A DNA stretch of 46,285 bases. It comes from Phocaeicola plebeius (lineage in GTDB: Bacteria; Bacteroidota; Bacteroidia; Bacteroidales; Bacteroidaceae). The stretch lies in the NCBI GenBank assembly GCA_022767125.1, contig JALEPZ010000108.1, forward strand, positions 1-46,285. The letters run 5' to 3'. Below are positions 26,499-35,750 of the stretch, in pieces. The number at the start of each line of letters is the position of its first letter. The stretch's first letter is position 1. Below the pieces are notes generated by a model. The model had not been told where the DNA came from and did not search any database. It saw only the letters and a program-made list of their open reading frames with translations. A program made the position numbers and the translations under genes.

Positions 26499-27836
26499 AT
26501 GAATGCAGCTAAAGTATTGGAAGATCTGAAAAGAAGATTCCCCAATGAGCCTGAATATCATCAGGCAGTAGAAGAAGTATTAGGTACAATCGAAGAAGAA
26601 TACAACAAACACCCCGAGTTCGACAAGGTCAACTTGATTGAACGCCTGTGCATCCCCGACCGCGTGTATCAGTTCCGCGTTACATGGATGGACGACAAAG
26701 GCAACATCCAGACCAATATGGGTTACCGTGTACAGCACAACAATGCCATCGGCCCGTACAAAGGCGGTATCCGTTTCCATAGTTCCGTGAATTTGGGTAT
26801 CCTGAAGTTCCTGGCTTTCGAACAGACCTTCAAGAACTCGTTGACGACCCTCCCCATGGGTGGCGGTAAAGGTGGTTCCGACTTCTCTCCGCGTGGCAAG
26901 TCCAACGCAGAGGTGATGCGTTTCTGCCAGGCCTTCATGCTCGAACTGACCCGTCACATCGGTCCTGACACAGACGTACCTGCCGGTGATATCGGCGTAG
27001 GTGGTCGTGAAGTCGGCTATATGTTCGGGATGTACAAGAAACTGACCTGTGAATTCAGCGGTGTATTGACCGGTAAAGGTCGCGAATTCGGTGGCTCACT
27101 GATTCGTCCGGAAGCAACGGGTTATGGTAACGTATATTTCCTGATGGAAATGCTGAAGACCAAAGGCATGGACTTGAAGGGCAAGACCGTACTGATTTCC
27201 GGTTCGGGTAACGTGGCCCAGTACACAGCCGAAAAGGTCCTCCAGTTGGGTGGTAAGGTACTCACCATGAGTGACTCTGACGGTTATGTCTATGACCCGG
27301 ACGGTATCGATCGCGAGAAACTGGATTACATCATGGAACTGAAGAACCTCTATCGTGGCCGTATCCGCGAATATGCCGAACAGTATCCGGGTGTGAAGTA
27401 CGTGGAAGGTCAGAAGCCGTGGAACGAAAAGGCCGACATCGCCCTTCCTTCTGCTACCCAGAACGAAATCAACGGGGATGCAGCCCGTGCGCTGGTAGCC
27501 AATGGCGTGATTGCCGTGAGCGAAGGTGCCAACATGCCTTCTACTCCTGAAGCCATCAAGGTGTTCCAGGAAGCCAAGATTCTCTATGCTCCGGGTAAGG
27601 CCGCCAATGCCGGTGGTGTATCGGTATCGGGTCTGGAAATGACACAGAACTCTGAACGTCTGTCTTGGAGCGCTGAAGAGGTTGACCAGAAACTCCACTC
27701 CATCATGGAAAATATCCACGAGAACTGCGTGAAGTATGGTACAGAGTCCGACGGTTATGTCAACTACGTGAAGGGAGCTAACGTTGCCGGCTTCATGAAG
27801 GTGGCCAATGCCATGATGGCGCAGGGAATTGTTTAA
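26499..27836 (+). CDS. gdhA: Glutamate dehydrogenase (hexameric, probably NADP-specific)
   Basis: 445 residues, the length of the small hexameric GDH class. Glutamate/ammonia site motifs are GPYKGGIRFH (residues 86-95) and LPMGGGKGGSDF with catalytic-region K124. The dinucleotide fold follows with LISGSGNVAQYTAEK. It makes glutamate from 2-oxoglutarate and ammonium, the main ammonium assimilation route in Bacteroidales. Monocistronic: own promoter before it and a strong intrinsic terminator after it. Confidence 0.96.
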   Translation: MNAAKVLEDLKRRFPNEPEYHQAVEEVLGTIEEEYNKHPEFDKVNLIERLCIPDRVYQFRVTWMDDKGNIQTNMGYRVQHNNAIGPYKGGIRFHSSVNLGILKFLAFEQTFKNSLTTLPMGGGKGGSDFSPRGKSNAEVMRFCQAFMLELTRHIGPDTDVPAGDIGVGGREVGYMFGMYKKLTCEFSGVLTGKGREFGGSLIRPEATGYGNVYFLMEMLKTKGMDLKGKTVLISGSGNVAQYTAEKVLQLGGKVLTMSDSDGYVYDPDGIDREKLDYIMELKNLYRGRIREYAEQYPGVKYVEGQKPWNEKADIALPSATQNEINGDAARALVANGVIAVSEGANMPSTPEAIKVFQEAKILYAPGKAANAGGVSVSGLEMTQNSERLSWSAEEVDQKLHSIMENIHENCVKYGTESDGYVNYVKGANVAGFMKVANAMMAQGIV

Positions 27837-27888
27837 ATGAAAAAAAACGAAGAAGGAAGAATTTTCATTCTGAGTGACATAGAGCTAT

Positions 27889-27926
27889 AGAGGCACGGAG
27901 CGTCAGCTTCGTGCCTCTGTTTTTCT
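27889..27926 (+). terminator. Intrinsic terminator of gdhA
   Basis: A 9-bp perfect stem AGAGGCACG (27889-27897) with CGTGCCTCT (27910-27918), extended inward by three weaker pairs around a 6-nt loop and followed by a run of T (27920-27924). Confidence 0.88.
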
Positions 27927-27932
27927 CCCGTT

Positions 27933-28009
27933 GTCATACAAGGGAACGTCAGTGAAGAATCTGAATGCATTCTGTGTCCTAACAGATTTTTCACTTCGTT
28001 CAAAATGAC
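27933..28009. repeat. Imperfect inverted repeat of the dispersed palindrome family
   Basis: Left arm 27933-27963 begins GTCAT and ends GAATCTG; right arm 27983-28009 reads CAGATTTTTCACTTCGTTC then AAAATGAC. Same consensus as the repeats at 5092-5160 and 9144-9217. Lies just after the gdhA terminator. Confidence 0.7.
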
Positions 28010-28079
28010 AGAAGAGAAAATCCTCATTCATCATTCCTCATTCTTCATTAAAAAATTTTTCATTCTTCAGTAATTTTAC

Positions 28080-28087
28080 TACCTTTG
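28080..28087 (+). promoter_or_regulatory. -7 promoter box for the sugar MFS transporter
   Basis: TACCTTTG, a full match to TAnnTTTG, 31 bp before the ATG at 28119; preceded by AT-rich DNA. Confidence 0.65.
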
Positions 28088-28118
28088 TGCATTATACTAA
28101 CTTTAAACCTTACCTAAC

Positions 28119-29330
28119 ATGAACCAAACCAAAAACAGTTTTCTGATTCCTTTGTCATTCATCGGAATTATGTTCTTTGCCATCGGATTCGCCTTGGGCA
28201 TCAACTCCCTCTTAGTACCCGTATTGCAAGGATCGTTGGGCATTTCCAATGCCGCCTCCTACCTGATTATCGCCGCCACCTTCATCCCCTTCCTGGTATT
28301 CGGCTATCCGGCAGGACTGACCATCAAGGCCATCGGCTACAAAAAGACCATGAGTCTTTCGTTCTTCATCTTTGCCGTTGCCTTCTATCTGTTTATTCTT
28401 TCTGCCAACGAACGCAGTTTCTCCCTCTTCCTTCTTGCATCGTTCGTCAGCGGTGGTGCCAACGCCTACCTGCAGGCGTCCGTCAATCCCTACATCACCA
28501 TCCTCGGCCCGCTGGACAGTGCCGCCAAGCGCATCAGTATCATGGGTATCTGCAACAAGCTGGCATGGCCCATCCCCAGCCTCTTTATCGTATGGCTATT
28601 GGGCAAGGATGTCAGCCTCATCCAAATTGAAGACCTCGACAAAGCCTTCTATATCATCATCGCTGCCTTCATCGTACTGGGTATCATGGCCTTCATGGCT
28701 CCGCTGCCCGAAGTGAAAGCCGCCGGTGAAGACGAAAGCGACGACAATGCCGACGCTTGTCCCTATGCTGCCGGAAAGACCTCCGTCATGCAGTTCCCCC
28801 ACCTGCTGCTGGGCTGTCTGGCCCTGTTCCTGTACGTAGGTGTTGAAACTGTCTCACTCGGTACCCTGGTTGACTACGCCAATTCGCTCGGCCTTCCGGG
28901 TGCTGCCAACTACGCGTGGATTGCCCCCATCGGCATCGTTATCGGCTATATCTGCGGTATCATTTTCATTCCGAAATACCTGAGCCAGGCAGCAGCCTTG
29001 AAAATCTGTTCCTGGCTGGCCATCATCGGTTCTCTGCTGGTAGTGCTCACTCCGGCGGAGATGTCCATCTACTTCATCTCGTTCATGGCATTGGGTTGCT
29101 CCCTCATGTGGCCTGCCCTGTGGCCGTTGGCTATGGCAGACCTCGGCAAGTTCACCAAAGCAGGTTCATCGCTGCTGATTATGGCCATGTTCGGCGGTGC
29201 CGTCATCCCTACCCTCTATGGTTGGCTGAAGGATATGGTAGGTGCCCAGCAGGCTTACTGGCTCTGCCTCCCCTGCTTCCTGTTCATCCTATACTACGGA
29301 GTAGCCGGCTATAAGATTCGCACGAAGTAA
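28119..29330 (+). CDS. Sugar MFS transporter, FucP/GlcP (fucose/glucose/galactose:proton symporter) family
   Basis: 403 residues, about twelve hydrophobic helices, no signal peptide. Family-like features are FFAIGFALGINSLLVPVLQ in helix 1, VFGYPAGLTIKAIGYKK between helices 2 and 3, and GGANAYLQASVNPYITILGP in helices 4-5, where the FHS family carries its conserved asparagine-rich motif. A charged, acidic cytoplasmic loop near residues 195-215 (GEDESDDNADA) separates the halves. It would take up a monosaccharide released by the periplasmic hydrolases; mannose, galactose or glucose are all possible. Own promoter and a downstream hairpin show a single-gene unit. Confidence 0.88.
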   Translation: MNQTKNSFLIPLSFIGIMFFAIGFALGINSLLVPVLQGSLGISNAASYLIIAATFIPFLVFGYPAGLTIKAIGYKKTMSLSFFIFAVAFYLFILSANERSFSLFLLASFVSGGANAYLQASVNPYITILGPLDSAAKRISIMGICNKLAWPIPSLFIVWLLGKDVSLIQIEDLDKAFYIIIAAFIVLGIMAFMAPLPEVKAAGEDESDDNADACPYAAGKTSVMQFPHLLLGCLALFLYVGVETVSLGTLVDYANSLGLPGAANYAWIAPIGIVIGYICGIIFIPKYLSQAAALKICSWLAIIGSLLVVLTPAEMSIYFISFMALGCSLMWPALWPLAMADLGKFTKAGSSLLIMAMFGGAVIPTLYGWLKDMVGAQQAYWLCLPCFLFILYYGVAGYKIRTK

Positions 29331-29364
29331 ACCGAAGTAAGCCCACCCCACCTAGAAAACTTTG

Positions 29365-29407
29365 CATCCCGCAGAGCTCTCCTTTCTTTGGAGAGTCCTG
29401 CGGGATG
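29365..29407 (+). terminator. Hairpin terminator of the MFS transporter gene
   Basis: Arms 29365-29382 and 29390-29407 (starting CATCCCGCAG, ending CTGCGGGATG) pair at 16 of 18 positions around a 7-nt loop, followed by TTT. The rest of the gap to 29601 is GC-rich without a gene and ends in a promoter. Confidence 0.78.
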
Positions 29408-29531
29408 TTTGGGTTGGTCCGAAAAGAACCCCGGTGCCGACGGACGGAATTCCTTCCCCTCCATCACGAACGGCAGCGGCCGATAGGTAGAGCCACCGAA
29501 GTCCAAGAAGAGAGAAAACCCGGCGCTTCCC

Positions 29532-29562
29532 TTTGCCGCCTGCCAAGAAACGCGTATCTTTG
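29532..29562 (+). promoter_or_regulatory. Promoter of the Rpn-type nuclease gene
   Basis: TTTG at 29532-29535, 19-bp spacer, TATCTTTG at 29555-29562: full matches to both the -33 and -7 Bacteroidota elements with the preferred spacing. This is the most complete promoter in the window. Confidence 0.78.
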
Positions 29563-29601
29563 TGGAGAAAAGCAATCATCCACCCCTAAAGCACCACGAC
29601 T

Positions 29602-30492
29602 ATGGCAAAGAAATACCTCGACCCCAAAGCCGACCTCACCTTCAAGAGGGTATTTGGCGAGCACAAGGAGCTACTCATCAGCTTCCTCAATGCCCTGCTC
29701 CCCCTGCCACAAGGAAAGGAAATCATCGACATCCAGTACAGGTCGCCGGAGCTGATACCCATCAGTCCCGACAAGAAGGACACCATCGTTGATGTGCGCT
29801 GCGAGGACAACGACCACCGGCACTTCATCGTCGAGATGCAGATGTACTGGACGAACGCCTTCATCAAGCGGGCCCTGCTCAACACCTGCAAGGCCTACTC
29901 CTACCCCGCCGGGAAGGGCATGCTCTACGACGACCTCAAGCCCGTCTATACCCTCAGCCTCGTCAACGACATCGCCTTCCCCCAACTCAAGGACTTCTAC
30001 CATGTCTATCAGCTACGCCATGCCAAGGCACAAGGATACACCATCGACGACATCCAGATGGTCTTCATCGAGCTCCCCAAGTTCACCCCCACCTCCACCT
30101 CCGACAAGCGACTGAGGTGCCTCTGGCTGAGGTTCCTCACCGAAATCAACGAACACACGCAGGAACCCGACCCTGAACTGCTGGCCGACAAGAATGTGTC
30201 GAAGGCAATCGAGCTCGTGGAGGAGTCCGCCTACAACGAGGAGGAACTTTACACCATCGACAAGTACTGGGACGCCGTAAGCCGGGAGCGCACCGTCATG
30301 GCCGAGAAATACGGACTGGGACTCGCCAAGGGACGAGCGGAAGGACGGGCAGAAGGACTCGCCGAGGGACGAGCAGAGGGACGAGCAGAAGGCATCCTAC
30401 TCACAGCCAAGAACCTCAAAGCCATGGGACTCAGCACAGCCGACATCATGCGAGCCACAGGTCTGACAGAGCAGGAAATTGGCAGACTTTGA
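29602..30492 (+). CDS. Rpn-family recombination-promoting nuclease / PD-(D/E)XK transposase-like protein
   Basis: 296 residues. The start YLDPKADLTFKRVFGEHKELLISFLNALL is the hallmark of the PD-(D/E)XK transposase-like (PF12784-type) family. Candidate active-site residues are D64 (TIVDVRC) and E78-x-Q80 (FIVEMQM). Residues 244-263 are five GRAE/GLAE repeats encoded by 12-nt DNA repeats, linking the nuclease to a C-terminal helix-turn-helix-like tail (LKAMGLSTADIMRATGLTEQEIGRL). Rpn proteins cut DNA and raise recombination in E. coli; the natural role is unclear and they spread widely in Bacteroidota genomes. The gene has a perfect promoter and converges with the locus 2 regulator. Confidence 0.88.
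   Translation: MAKKYLDPKADLTFKRVFGEHKELLISFLNALLPLPQGKEIIDIQYRSPELIPISPDKKDTIVDVRCEDNDHRHFIVEMQMYWTNAFIKRALLNTCKAYSYPAGKGMLYDDLKPVYTLSLVNDIAFPQLKDFYHVYQLRHAKAQGYTIDDIQMVFIELPKFTPTSTSDKRLRCLWLRFLTEINEHTQEPDPELLADKNVSKAIELVEESAYNEEELYTIDKYWDAVSRERTVMAEKYGLGLAKGRAEGRAEGLAEGRAEGRAEGILLTAKNLKAMGLSTADIMRATGLTEQEIGRL
30331..30390 (+). repeat. Five in-frame 12-nt tandem repeats inside the Rpn gene
   Basis: Units GGACGAGCGGAA, GGACGGGCAGAA, GGACTCGCCGAG, GGACGAGCAGAG, GGACGAGCAGAA. Changes in copy number would lengthen or shorten the protein linker by four residues each without a frameshift. Confidence 0.9.
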
Positions 30493-30523
30493 AACTGAGA
30501 GGCAAACTTCTTAAGATAGCAGG

Positions 30524-32170
30524 TCATGAAAGAACATTGCAAATGGTCTCTACGTTCTGGTCAAAATTATCCTTATCTATGGCCCGGTTCTTCATGGCAG
30601 AACGGTAATTGTATATCGTCTGTGGTGTATAGAACAACAGCGTGGATATCTTCTGTATGTCTTTGACCCCCAAACGGATGAGTGCCATAATCCTCAGTTC
30701 GTTCGTCAGGAGCTCTCCTTTCTTTGGTTCTATCTGTTTGTCAGGATACAACAGTTTGTTGAATTCGTCGATGAAAGTCGGGTAAAGGGTAAGGAACGCT
30801 TTGTCGAAATACAAAAAGAACTCTTTGGTATCAGCGTCTTTCATCCGGTGTTGATGTAAGACAGACAGGATATCGTCCGTCTGATGAGCCTTTACCTTTC
30901 TTTCGACACTGATGATGAATTTGTTGTATTTGTCGATGTAGGCAGCACATAGGTCGATGAACAGAGACACATACTGTTCCCGGATGTGGTTGGTCCGTTT
31001 CAGCTGCAGATTGGCAGATTGCAATTCTTCATTCAGACTGTTCAAATCCTTGTTCAATTGGATGCGGATCTTTCTCTGTGCCTTGAGAATCCTGTTGTAG
31101 CGCAGGATATACCATGCAAAGGCGAACAGCAGAACGGTAAGCAGGCACACAATGGTGATGATCAGCGTCTGCATCTGCTGAATATTATCCTCATGAGTCT
31201 GGTATTTCACGACAACGCCGGGGAACTTTCTGGCAATCTGTGTCAGTCTCAGTCGGTTGTTGTAGAAAATGGCATCTTCCAACGAACAGAGCAGATACCT
31301 GTTGGCCCGGACTATTTCATTTTTCTGTGCAAGATATTCTGCCAATTCCTGCATGGCGAGGTTCTCTTTCAGCGGGATTTTCTGGTCGGCGATGGCTGAC
31401 AGAATCATGTATTTCTCAAACTCCTCCATCTTGTTCTGCTCGTGGCAGGCGAAAGCCATGGAGCAGGTGATGCTTGCATACCTTCGTGAAAGAGGCGACA
31501 TCTTGCTGATGCCGATTCGGTATTGTTCTTCGGCCTTTGCATATTCCTTGGTGTTCCAATAGTGCTCTCCCAGCCAATAGTGATAATCCACGTCCGTCTG
31601 GGGCACAACGGTCAGCATCGAATCATTGTAGGCTATGACCTTGTCTTGATATTCAGCCAGATTTTCCTCCACGCGCAAGTACGCATTCCATGTAATGTAC
31701 AGCCAGCGGTAGCTTTCGTAATAGTTCCTATAATTGTCGTTGGTAAACGTACTTTTGTCCAACCTCTTCAAGATGGCTTCGGCTTTGTCGAAGACCCCCG
31801 ATGTAGAAAGCAAGGCCGATTGCTTGATTTCCGTGTCGTTGATATACTCCTTGTTGCCGATGCGTCTTGCGATGTCCGATGTAATGTTTAGGAATTTCTG
31901 TGCGGAATCAGCCTTATAGGCCAGGTATTCTTCGAATATTCTGTTGCAGATATGATATTTTGCCTCTAAACTGATATTGGGGGTAATCTGATGCTGCAGG
32001 TTAGCAATATTGGCCTCTTTCTTTTGCATATATTGTTCCCTCTCAGCCACGGCTTTGTCGAGCTCTTCATAGCAGCTTTCCCTCGAATGAGAGCACGACG
32101 CAACGATGAGCCATGCAAGATAAACAATGCATTTTGTCGTCAGTTGATAAACAGGTATTCTTGGATTCAT
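30524..32170 (-). CDS. DUF6377-type membrane regulator with TPR-like periplasmic domain and C-terminal HTH (locus 2)
   Basis: 548 residues. The N terminus has a signal or lipobox-like stretch (AWLIVASC, C26). Residues about 35-330 are helical, with repeated YWNTKEYAKAEEQYRIG-type tetratricopeptide patterns. A single transmembrane helix lies at about 335-356, followed by a coiled coil (LNKDLNSLNEELQSANLQL) and a C-terminal domain with a LuxR-like helix-turn-helix (LIRLGVKDIQKISTLL then TPQTIYNYRSAMKNRA). The layout fits a one-component sensor that reads a sugar in the periplasm and binds DNA in the cytoplasm, as for SusR-like regulators. It is divergent from SusC of locus 2 across a 446-bp gap, so it probably controls that locus. 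Confidence 0.85.
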   Translation of the reverse strand: MNPRIPVYQLTTKCIVYLAWLIVASCSHSRESCYEELDKAVAEREQYMQKKEANIANLQHQITPNISLEAKYHICNRIFEEYLAYKADSAQKFLNITSDIARRIGNKEYINDTEIKQSALLSTSGVFDKAEAILKRLDKSTFTNDNYRNYYESYRWLYITWNAYLRVEENLAEYQDKVIAYNDSMLTVVPQTDVDYHYWLGEHYWNTKEYAKAEEQYRIGISKMSPLSRRYASITCSMAFACHEQNKMEEFEKYMILSAIADQKIPLKENLAMQELAEYLAQKNEIVRANRYLLCSLEDAIFYNNRLRLTQIARKFPGVVVKYQTHEDNIQQMQTLIITIVCLLTVLLFAFAWYILRYNRILKAQRKIRIQLNKDLNSLNEELQSANLQLKRTNHIREQYVSLFIDLCAAYIDKYNKFIISVERKVKAHQTDDILSVLHQHRMKDADTKEFFLYFDKAFLTLYPTFIDEFNKLLYPDKQIEPKKGELLTNELRIMALIRLGVKDIQKISTLLFYTPQTIYNYRSAMKNRAIDKDNFDQNVETICNVLS

Positions 32171-32616
32171 AATGAGTTTTCTTATAGCATTTATTAAGGT
32201 CTCATAGCATAGGGAAATGTCACCTTGCCATAGCTATGAATATCCATGCGTAAAGGTAGTACAAATTCGTCAAACAGCCAAGTCCTCTCTCGATATTTTT
32301 AGGTTTCTCCCATCATTTTTATTGTAATCGGGAACTACTTTCCCGCTCATCAAATGAAGCAAGAACAAACTGAAGCACAATTAGATATCTACATAAATCC
32401 ATAACAGAAAGCTACTCAAAGTCTAATTCGGCGGTCAGGTGGTTCCTTTGTAGCCTAACTTTGCGTCATCGTTCGAAACAAGCTTGGTTATGCGATAGAT
32501 TGTGAAAGGATTCCGTCAGTTAACTTTAGGTCTTAGTTTTTGAAAGGTAGAAAGATTGTTTTCAGGATTGCATGAAGAGAAGTTTATCATTAACATTAAT
32601 CTAATTAAACGTAACA
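32171..32616. other. 446-bp divergent control region of locus 2
   Basis: AT-rich, no credible gene. A near-consensus -7 box for the regulator (TACCTTTA, minus strand 32258-32251) lies 81 bp before its ATG. A perfect -7 box for SusC is at 32456-32463, leaving an untranslated leader of about 150 nt. A further TAACTTTA (7 of 8) is at 32520-32527. I see no clear operator palindrome, but this is the place for the DUF6377-type regulator to bind. Confidence 0.6.
32456..32463 (+). promoter_or_regulatory. -7 promoter box for SusC/SusD/GH36 of locus 2
   Basis: TAACTTTG, a full match to TAnnTTTG, 153 bp before the SusC ATG, implying a long 5' leader. Confidence 0.55.
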
Positions 32617-35600
32617 ATGAAAATCAAACAGTTCTTGAGTACGCTGTTGTTACTTCTGGTAATAACGACAGCCATGGCACAGACCCGGCAGATTACAGGT
32701 ACTGTGTATTCGAAAAGTGACGGCGAAACCATTATTGGCGCCACCGTTCGTGAAGTAGGTAATGAGAGTAACGGTACCATTACCGATCTCGACGGTAAGT
32801 TTACCCTTACAGTCCCCAACGGCAGTGAGTTGAAGTTTTCCTATGTCGGCCTAAAGGAAGAAATTGCAAAAGCTGTCGATGGTATGAAAGTTTATCTCTC
32901 TGAGGAAGGACAGGTCATGGATGAAGTGGTGATTGTCGGTACGGTCATGAGGAAGAGCGACCTTACCGGGTCGGTAGCGATGATTGACTCGAAGGCTCTT
33001 TCCGAGCGTCCGGTAACCAGTGTCAACGAGGCCCTGCAAGGTCGTATGGCCGGAGTCAGCATCAATACGAATGCGAATCCCGCCGACGATTCCAGCATCA
33101 AGGTGCGAGGAATCAACACCATCAACTCGGGCAGCGAGCCAATCTATGTAGTAGATGGCCAGGTTATGACCAACGACTTTGGCGGATTCAGTTCCATCAA
33201 TCCCAACGACGTGGAGAACATCCAGGTGCTGAAGGATGCTTCTGCGACTGCCCTCTATGGCAGCCGTGGCGCCAACGGTGTAGTGCTGATAACGACAAAG
33301 AAGGCCAAGAAAGGGGAAGGCTATGTGACGTATGACGGTTGGGTGAGCCTGACCAGTGTATGTAGCCGTCCGTCAACCATGAATGCGCAGCAGCTGGGCC
33401 ATCTCCGTGTGGAGGCCTTTGCCAACGGGTACATGATGAGCAATCCCGATGCCAACCGACAGGCCTACATCGACAACACCCTGTTAGGAACCAATCTGGC
33501 CTTCAGTGAGGAAGAATTGAATACGTACCGGTCGGGGAAATCATACAACTGGCTTGACCAGAATCTCAGAACCGGCGTACAGCATAACCACACTGTCAGC
33601 TTTGCCAAGGGAGCAGAAAAGAACAATGTCTATCTCTCTTTAAATTACAGCGGTGTAAACGGCATTCTCGGCAACTCGTCGCAAAGCAAGTACAACGGCC
33701 GTATCAACGCAGACACGGAAATCAATAGCTGGCTGAAGGTCGGTACCAGCACTTACGTATCCTACCAATCCGATGACATGAACGACAACACGGTTTTCAC
33801 CAAGTCGCTCGCTGCCAATCCTCTGCTCGACTATGCTCCCTATCAGGATCCTGCAACAGCTTATGATGCCAACCACCAGTACTGGTACTATCAGGCCATG
33901 AGCTCGAACTATAACAACGAGTTCAACCCCTTCACCATGAAGGATGTGCAATACCAGCGTATGCGTAGCCACATTACCAGCACCAACTACTTGAACATCA
34001 AGTTTATGGAAGGACTTAACTTCCGTTCTACCCTGGCGGTTGACCTGAGCAACCAGAAATGGTTTGAATATCTGCCCAGCAACTCTCCCACATCAGTGCG
34101 CAACGAGCCACAGACACCCACAAGGGGAGATGCCCGTGCCAAGCAAGAGCGTTGGAGCAGAAACAACTGGCAGTGGGACAACACTATTACCTTCGACCAC
34201 ACCTGGAACCAGGTGCACCATCTCAATGCCCTGATTGGTACATCGGCCACAAAGACCATCGGCGACTACACCAAGGCACAGGGTATGCGTTTTGCCAGCG
34301 ACGAACTCGGATACAAGGATCTGGGAGGAGCCAGCAAATTCGAGAGTACAGAAATCGACTCCGACTTCTACACACAGACACTCCTGTCTTACCTGGTGCG
34401 TGGCAACTATGTTTATGCAAACAAGTACTATATCACAGCTACGGCGCGTTACGACGGTTCGAGCAAGTTTGCCAGCGGCAACCAATGGGGACTTCTTCCT
34501 TCCTTCTCTTTGGCATGGGATATTCGTCAGGAGAAATTCATGGACAAGGCCGACTGGCTGGACAGACTGAAACTGCGTGTAGGATTCGGTATAGTCGGCA
34601 ACCAGGACATCGAAAACTATGCCTACAACACATGGTATTATCAGACAGCCAACCGTACCACAGTGGCAGGTTCGACGGTAGGCGTAGCCGGTATCAGCGG
34701 CAGCACCAACCGGGGTACGAAGAACTTGACATGGGAGAAGCAGAAACAATGGAACGTAGGGGTGGACTTCTCCGTACTGAACCGACTGAGCTTTAGCCTC
34801 GATTTCTTCCATATCGTCAATGACGACCTTCTCATGCAGCACTCACTGCCCAGTACCAGCGGATATTCAACCACTTGGGAAAACATCGGACAGGTGACCA
34901 ACAACGGTATTGAGGCAAGTGTGCAGGCGTCGCTCGTAACCACCAAAGACTTCTCTTGGAACATGGGATTCAATGTCTCGCACGACAAAAACAAAGTGAC
35001 AAAGCTGTATGGTGATGTAAAGGAAATCCTGAACGGGACCAGCCGTGAGGGCAACATCTTCCTCGACAAGAGCCTCCACACCCTCTATACACTGCAATGT
35101 GGCGGCATCGCTACCGAGGCCAACCGCAGCCAGTGGGAAGGTATCAACCAGAATGGACATACAGTCGGCATTGGCGACCTGTTCATGATTGACCAGAACG
35201 ACGACAAGAAAATCAGCGAACAAGACAGAGTGGTGGTAGGAAAGACCGATCCGAAAGTCTATGGCGGTCTCAACACAGACTTCTCCTACAAAGGATTCAG
35301 ACTGAATGCTGTGTTTACCTATTCACTCGGAGCAAAGAAGATTTCTCCTTATTATGAGGACCTTATCAGCAGTGTAGGACTTTCACAGGCAAGCACCGAC
35401 TTGCTGGACGCCTACTCTTCCACTAACACAAATGGCGCATTCCCCCGCCGTGTGACGAATACGTCAAGTTATAATGGATGGAGTGTCTATGACTGTGACT
35501 TTGCCGTGCAAAAGGCCGATTATCTCCGCTTGTCAACACTGTCTTTGTCGTACAACTTCTCCAGCAAACTCTTGAGCCCCCTGCACCTCGGTTCGTTACG

Positions 35601-35724
35601 CCTGTATGCCACAGCCAACAACCTCTTCTGTATCACTCAATACAAGGGATTCGATCCGGAAACGGGAGACTACGGTTATCCTCCATGCCGTTCATATACA
35701 CTCGGCTTGAATGTAAGCTTCTAA
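32617..35724 (+). CDS. SusC/RagA family TonB-dependent outer-membrane transporter (locus 2)
   Basis: 1035 residues. Signal peptide 1-22 (ends AMAQ), then the carboxypeptidase-like domain (ITGTVYSKSDGETIIGATV), the TonB-interaction stretch (MDEVVIVGTVMRKSDLTG), the plug with NIQVLKDASATALYGSRGA, and a barrel ending in LGLNVSF. It pumps oligosaccharides, probably alpha-galactosides given the linked GH36, through the outer membrane. Codon use is more mixed and less GC-rich than in SusC of locus 1. SusD follows after 26 bp. No STN domain, consistent with control by the divergent regulator rather than an anti-sigma factor. Confidence 0.96.
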   Translation: MKIKQFLSTLLLLLVITTAMAQTRQITGTVYSKSDGETIIGATVREVGNESNGTITDLDGKFTLTVPNGSELKFSYVGLKEEIAKAVDGMKVYLSEEGQVMDEVVIVGTVMRKSDLTGSVAMIDSKALSERPVTSVNEALQGRMAGVSINTNANPADDSSIKVRGINTINSGSEPIYVVDGQVMTNDFGGFSSINPNDVENIQVLKDASATALYGSRGANGVVLITTKKAKKGEGYVTYDGWVSLTSVCSRPSTMNAQQLGHLRVEAFANGYMMSNPDANRQAYIDNTLLGTNLAFSEEELNTYRSGKSYNWLDQNLRTGVQHNHTVSFAKGAEKNNVYLSLNYSGVNGILGNSSQSKYNGRINADTEINSWLKVGTSTYVSYQSDDMNDNTVFTKSLAANPLLDYAPYQDPATAYDANHQYWYYQAMSSNYNNEFNPFTMKDVQYQRMRSHITSTNYLNIKFMEGLNFRSTLAVDLSNQKWFEYLPSNSPTSVRNEPQTPTRGDARAKQERWSRNNWQWDNTITFDHTWNQVHHLNALIGTSATKTIGDYTKAQGMRFASDELGYKDLGGASKFESTEIDSDFYTQTLLSYLVRGNYVYANKYYITATARYDGSSKFASGNQWGLLPSFSLAWDIRQEKFMDKADWLDRLKLRVGFGIVGNQDIENYAYNTWYYQTANRTTVAGSTVGVAGISGSTNRGTKNLTWEKQKQWNVGVDFSVLNRLSFSLDFFHIVNDDLLMQHSLPSTSGYSTTWENIGQVTNNGIEASVQASLVTTKDFSWNMGFNVSHDKNKVTKLYGDVKEILNGTSREGNIFLDKSLHTLYTLQCGGIATEANRSQWEGINQNGHTVGIGDLFMIDQNDDKKISEQDRVVVGKTDPKVYGGLNTDFSYKGFRLNAVFTYSLGAKKISPYYEDLISSVGLSQASTDLLDAYSSTNTNGAFPRRVTNTSSYNGWSVYDCDFAVQKADYLRLSTLSLSYNFSSKLLSPLHLGSLRLYATANNLFCITQYKGFDPETGDYGYPPCRSYTLGLNVSF

Positions 35725-35750
35725 TAATAAACCTTTAACAGAACATCATT

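Noticed and set aside
29309-29579. Two minus-strand frames over the gap after the MFS gene
   Set aside because: They cover the terminator hairpin and the complete promoter of the Rpn gene and have no recognisable domain.
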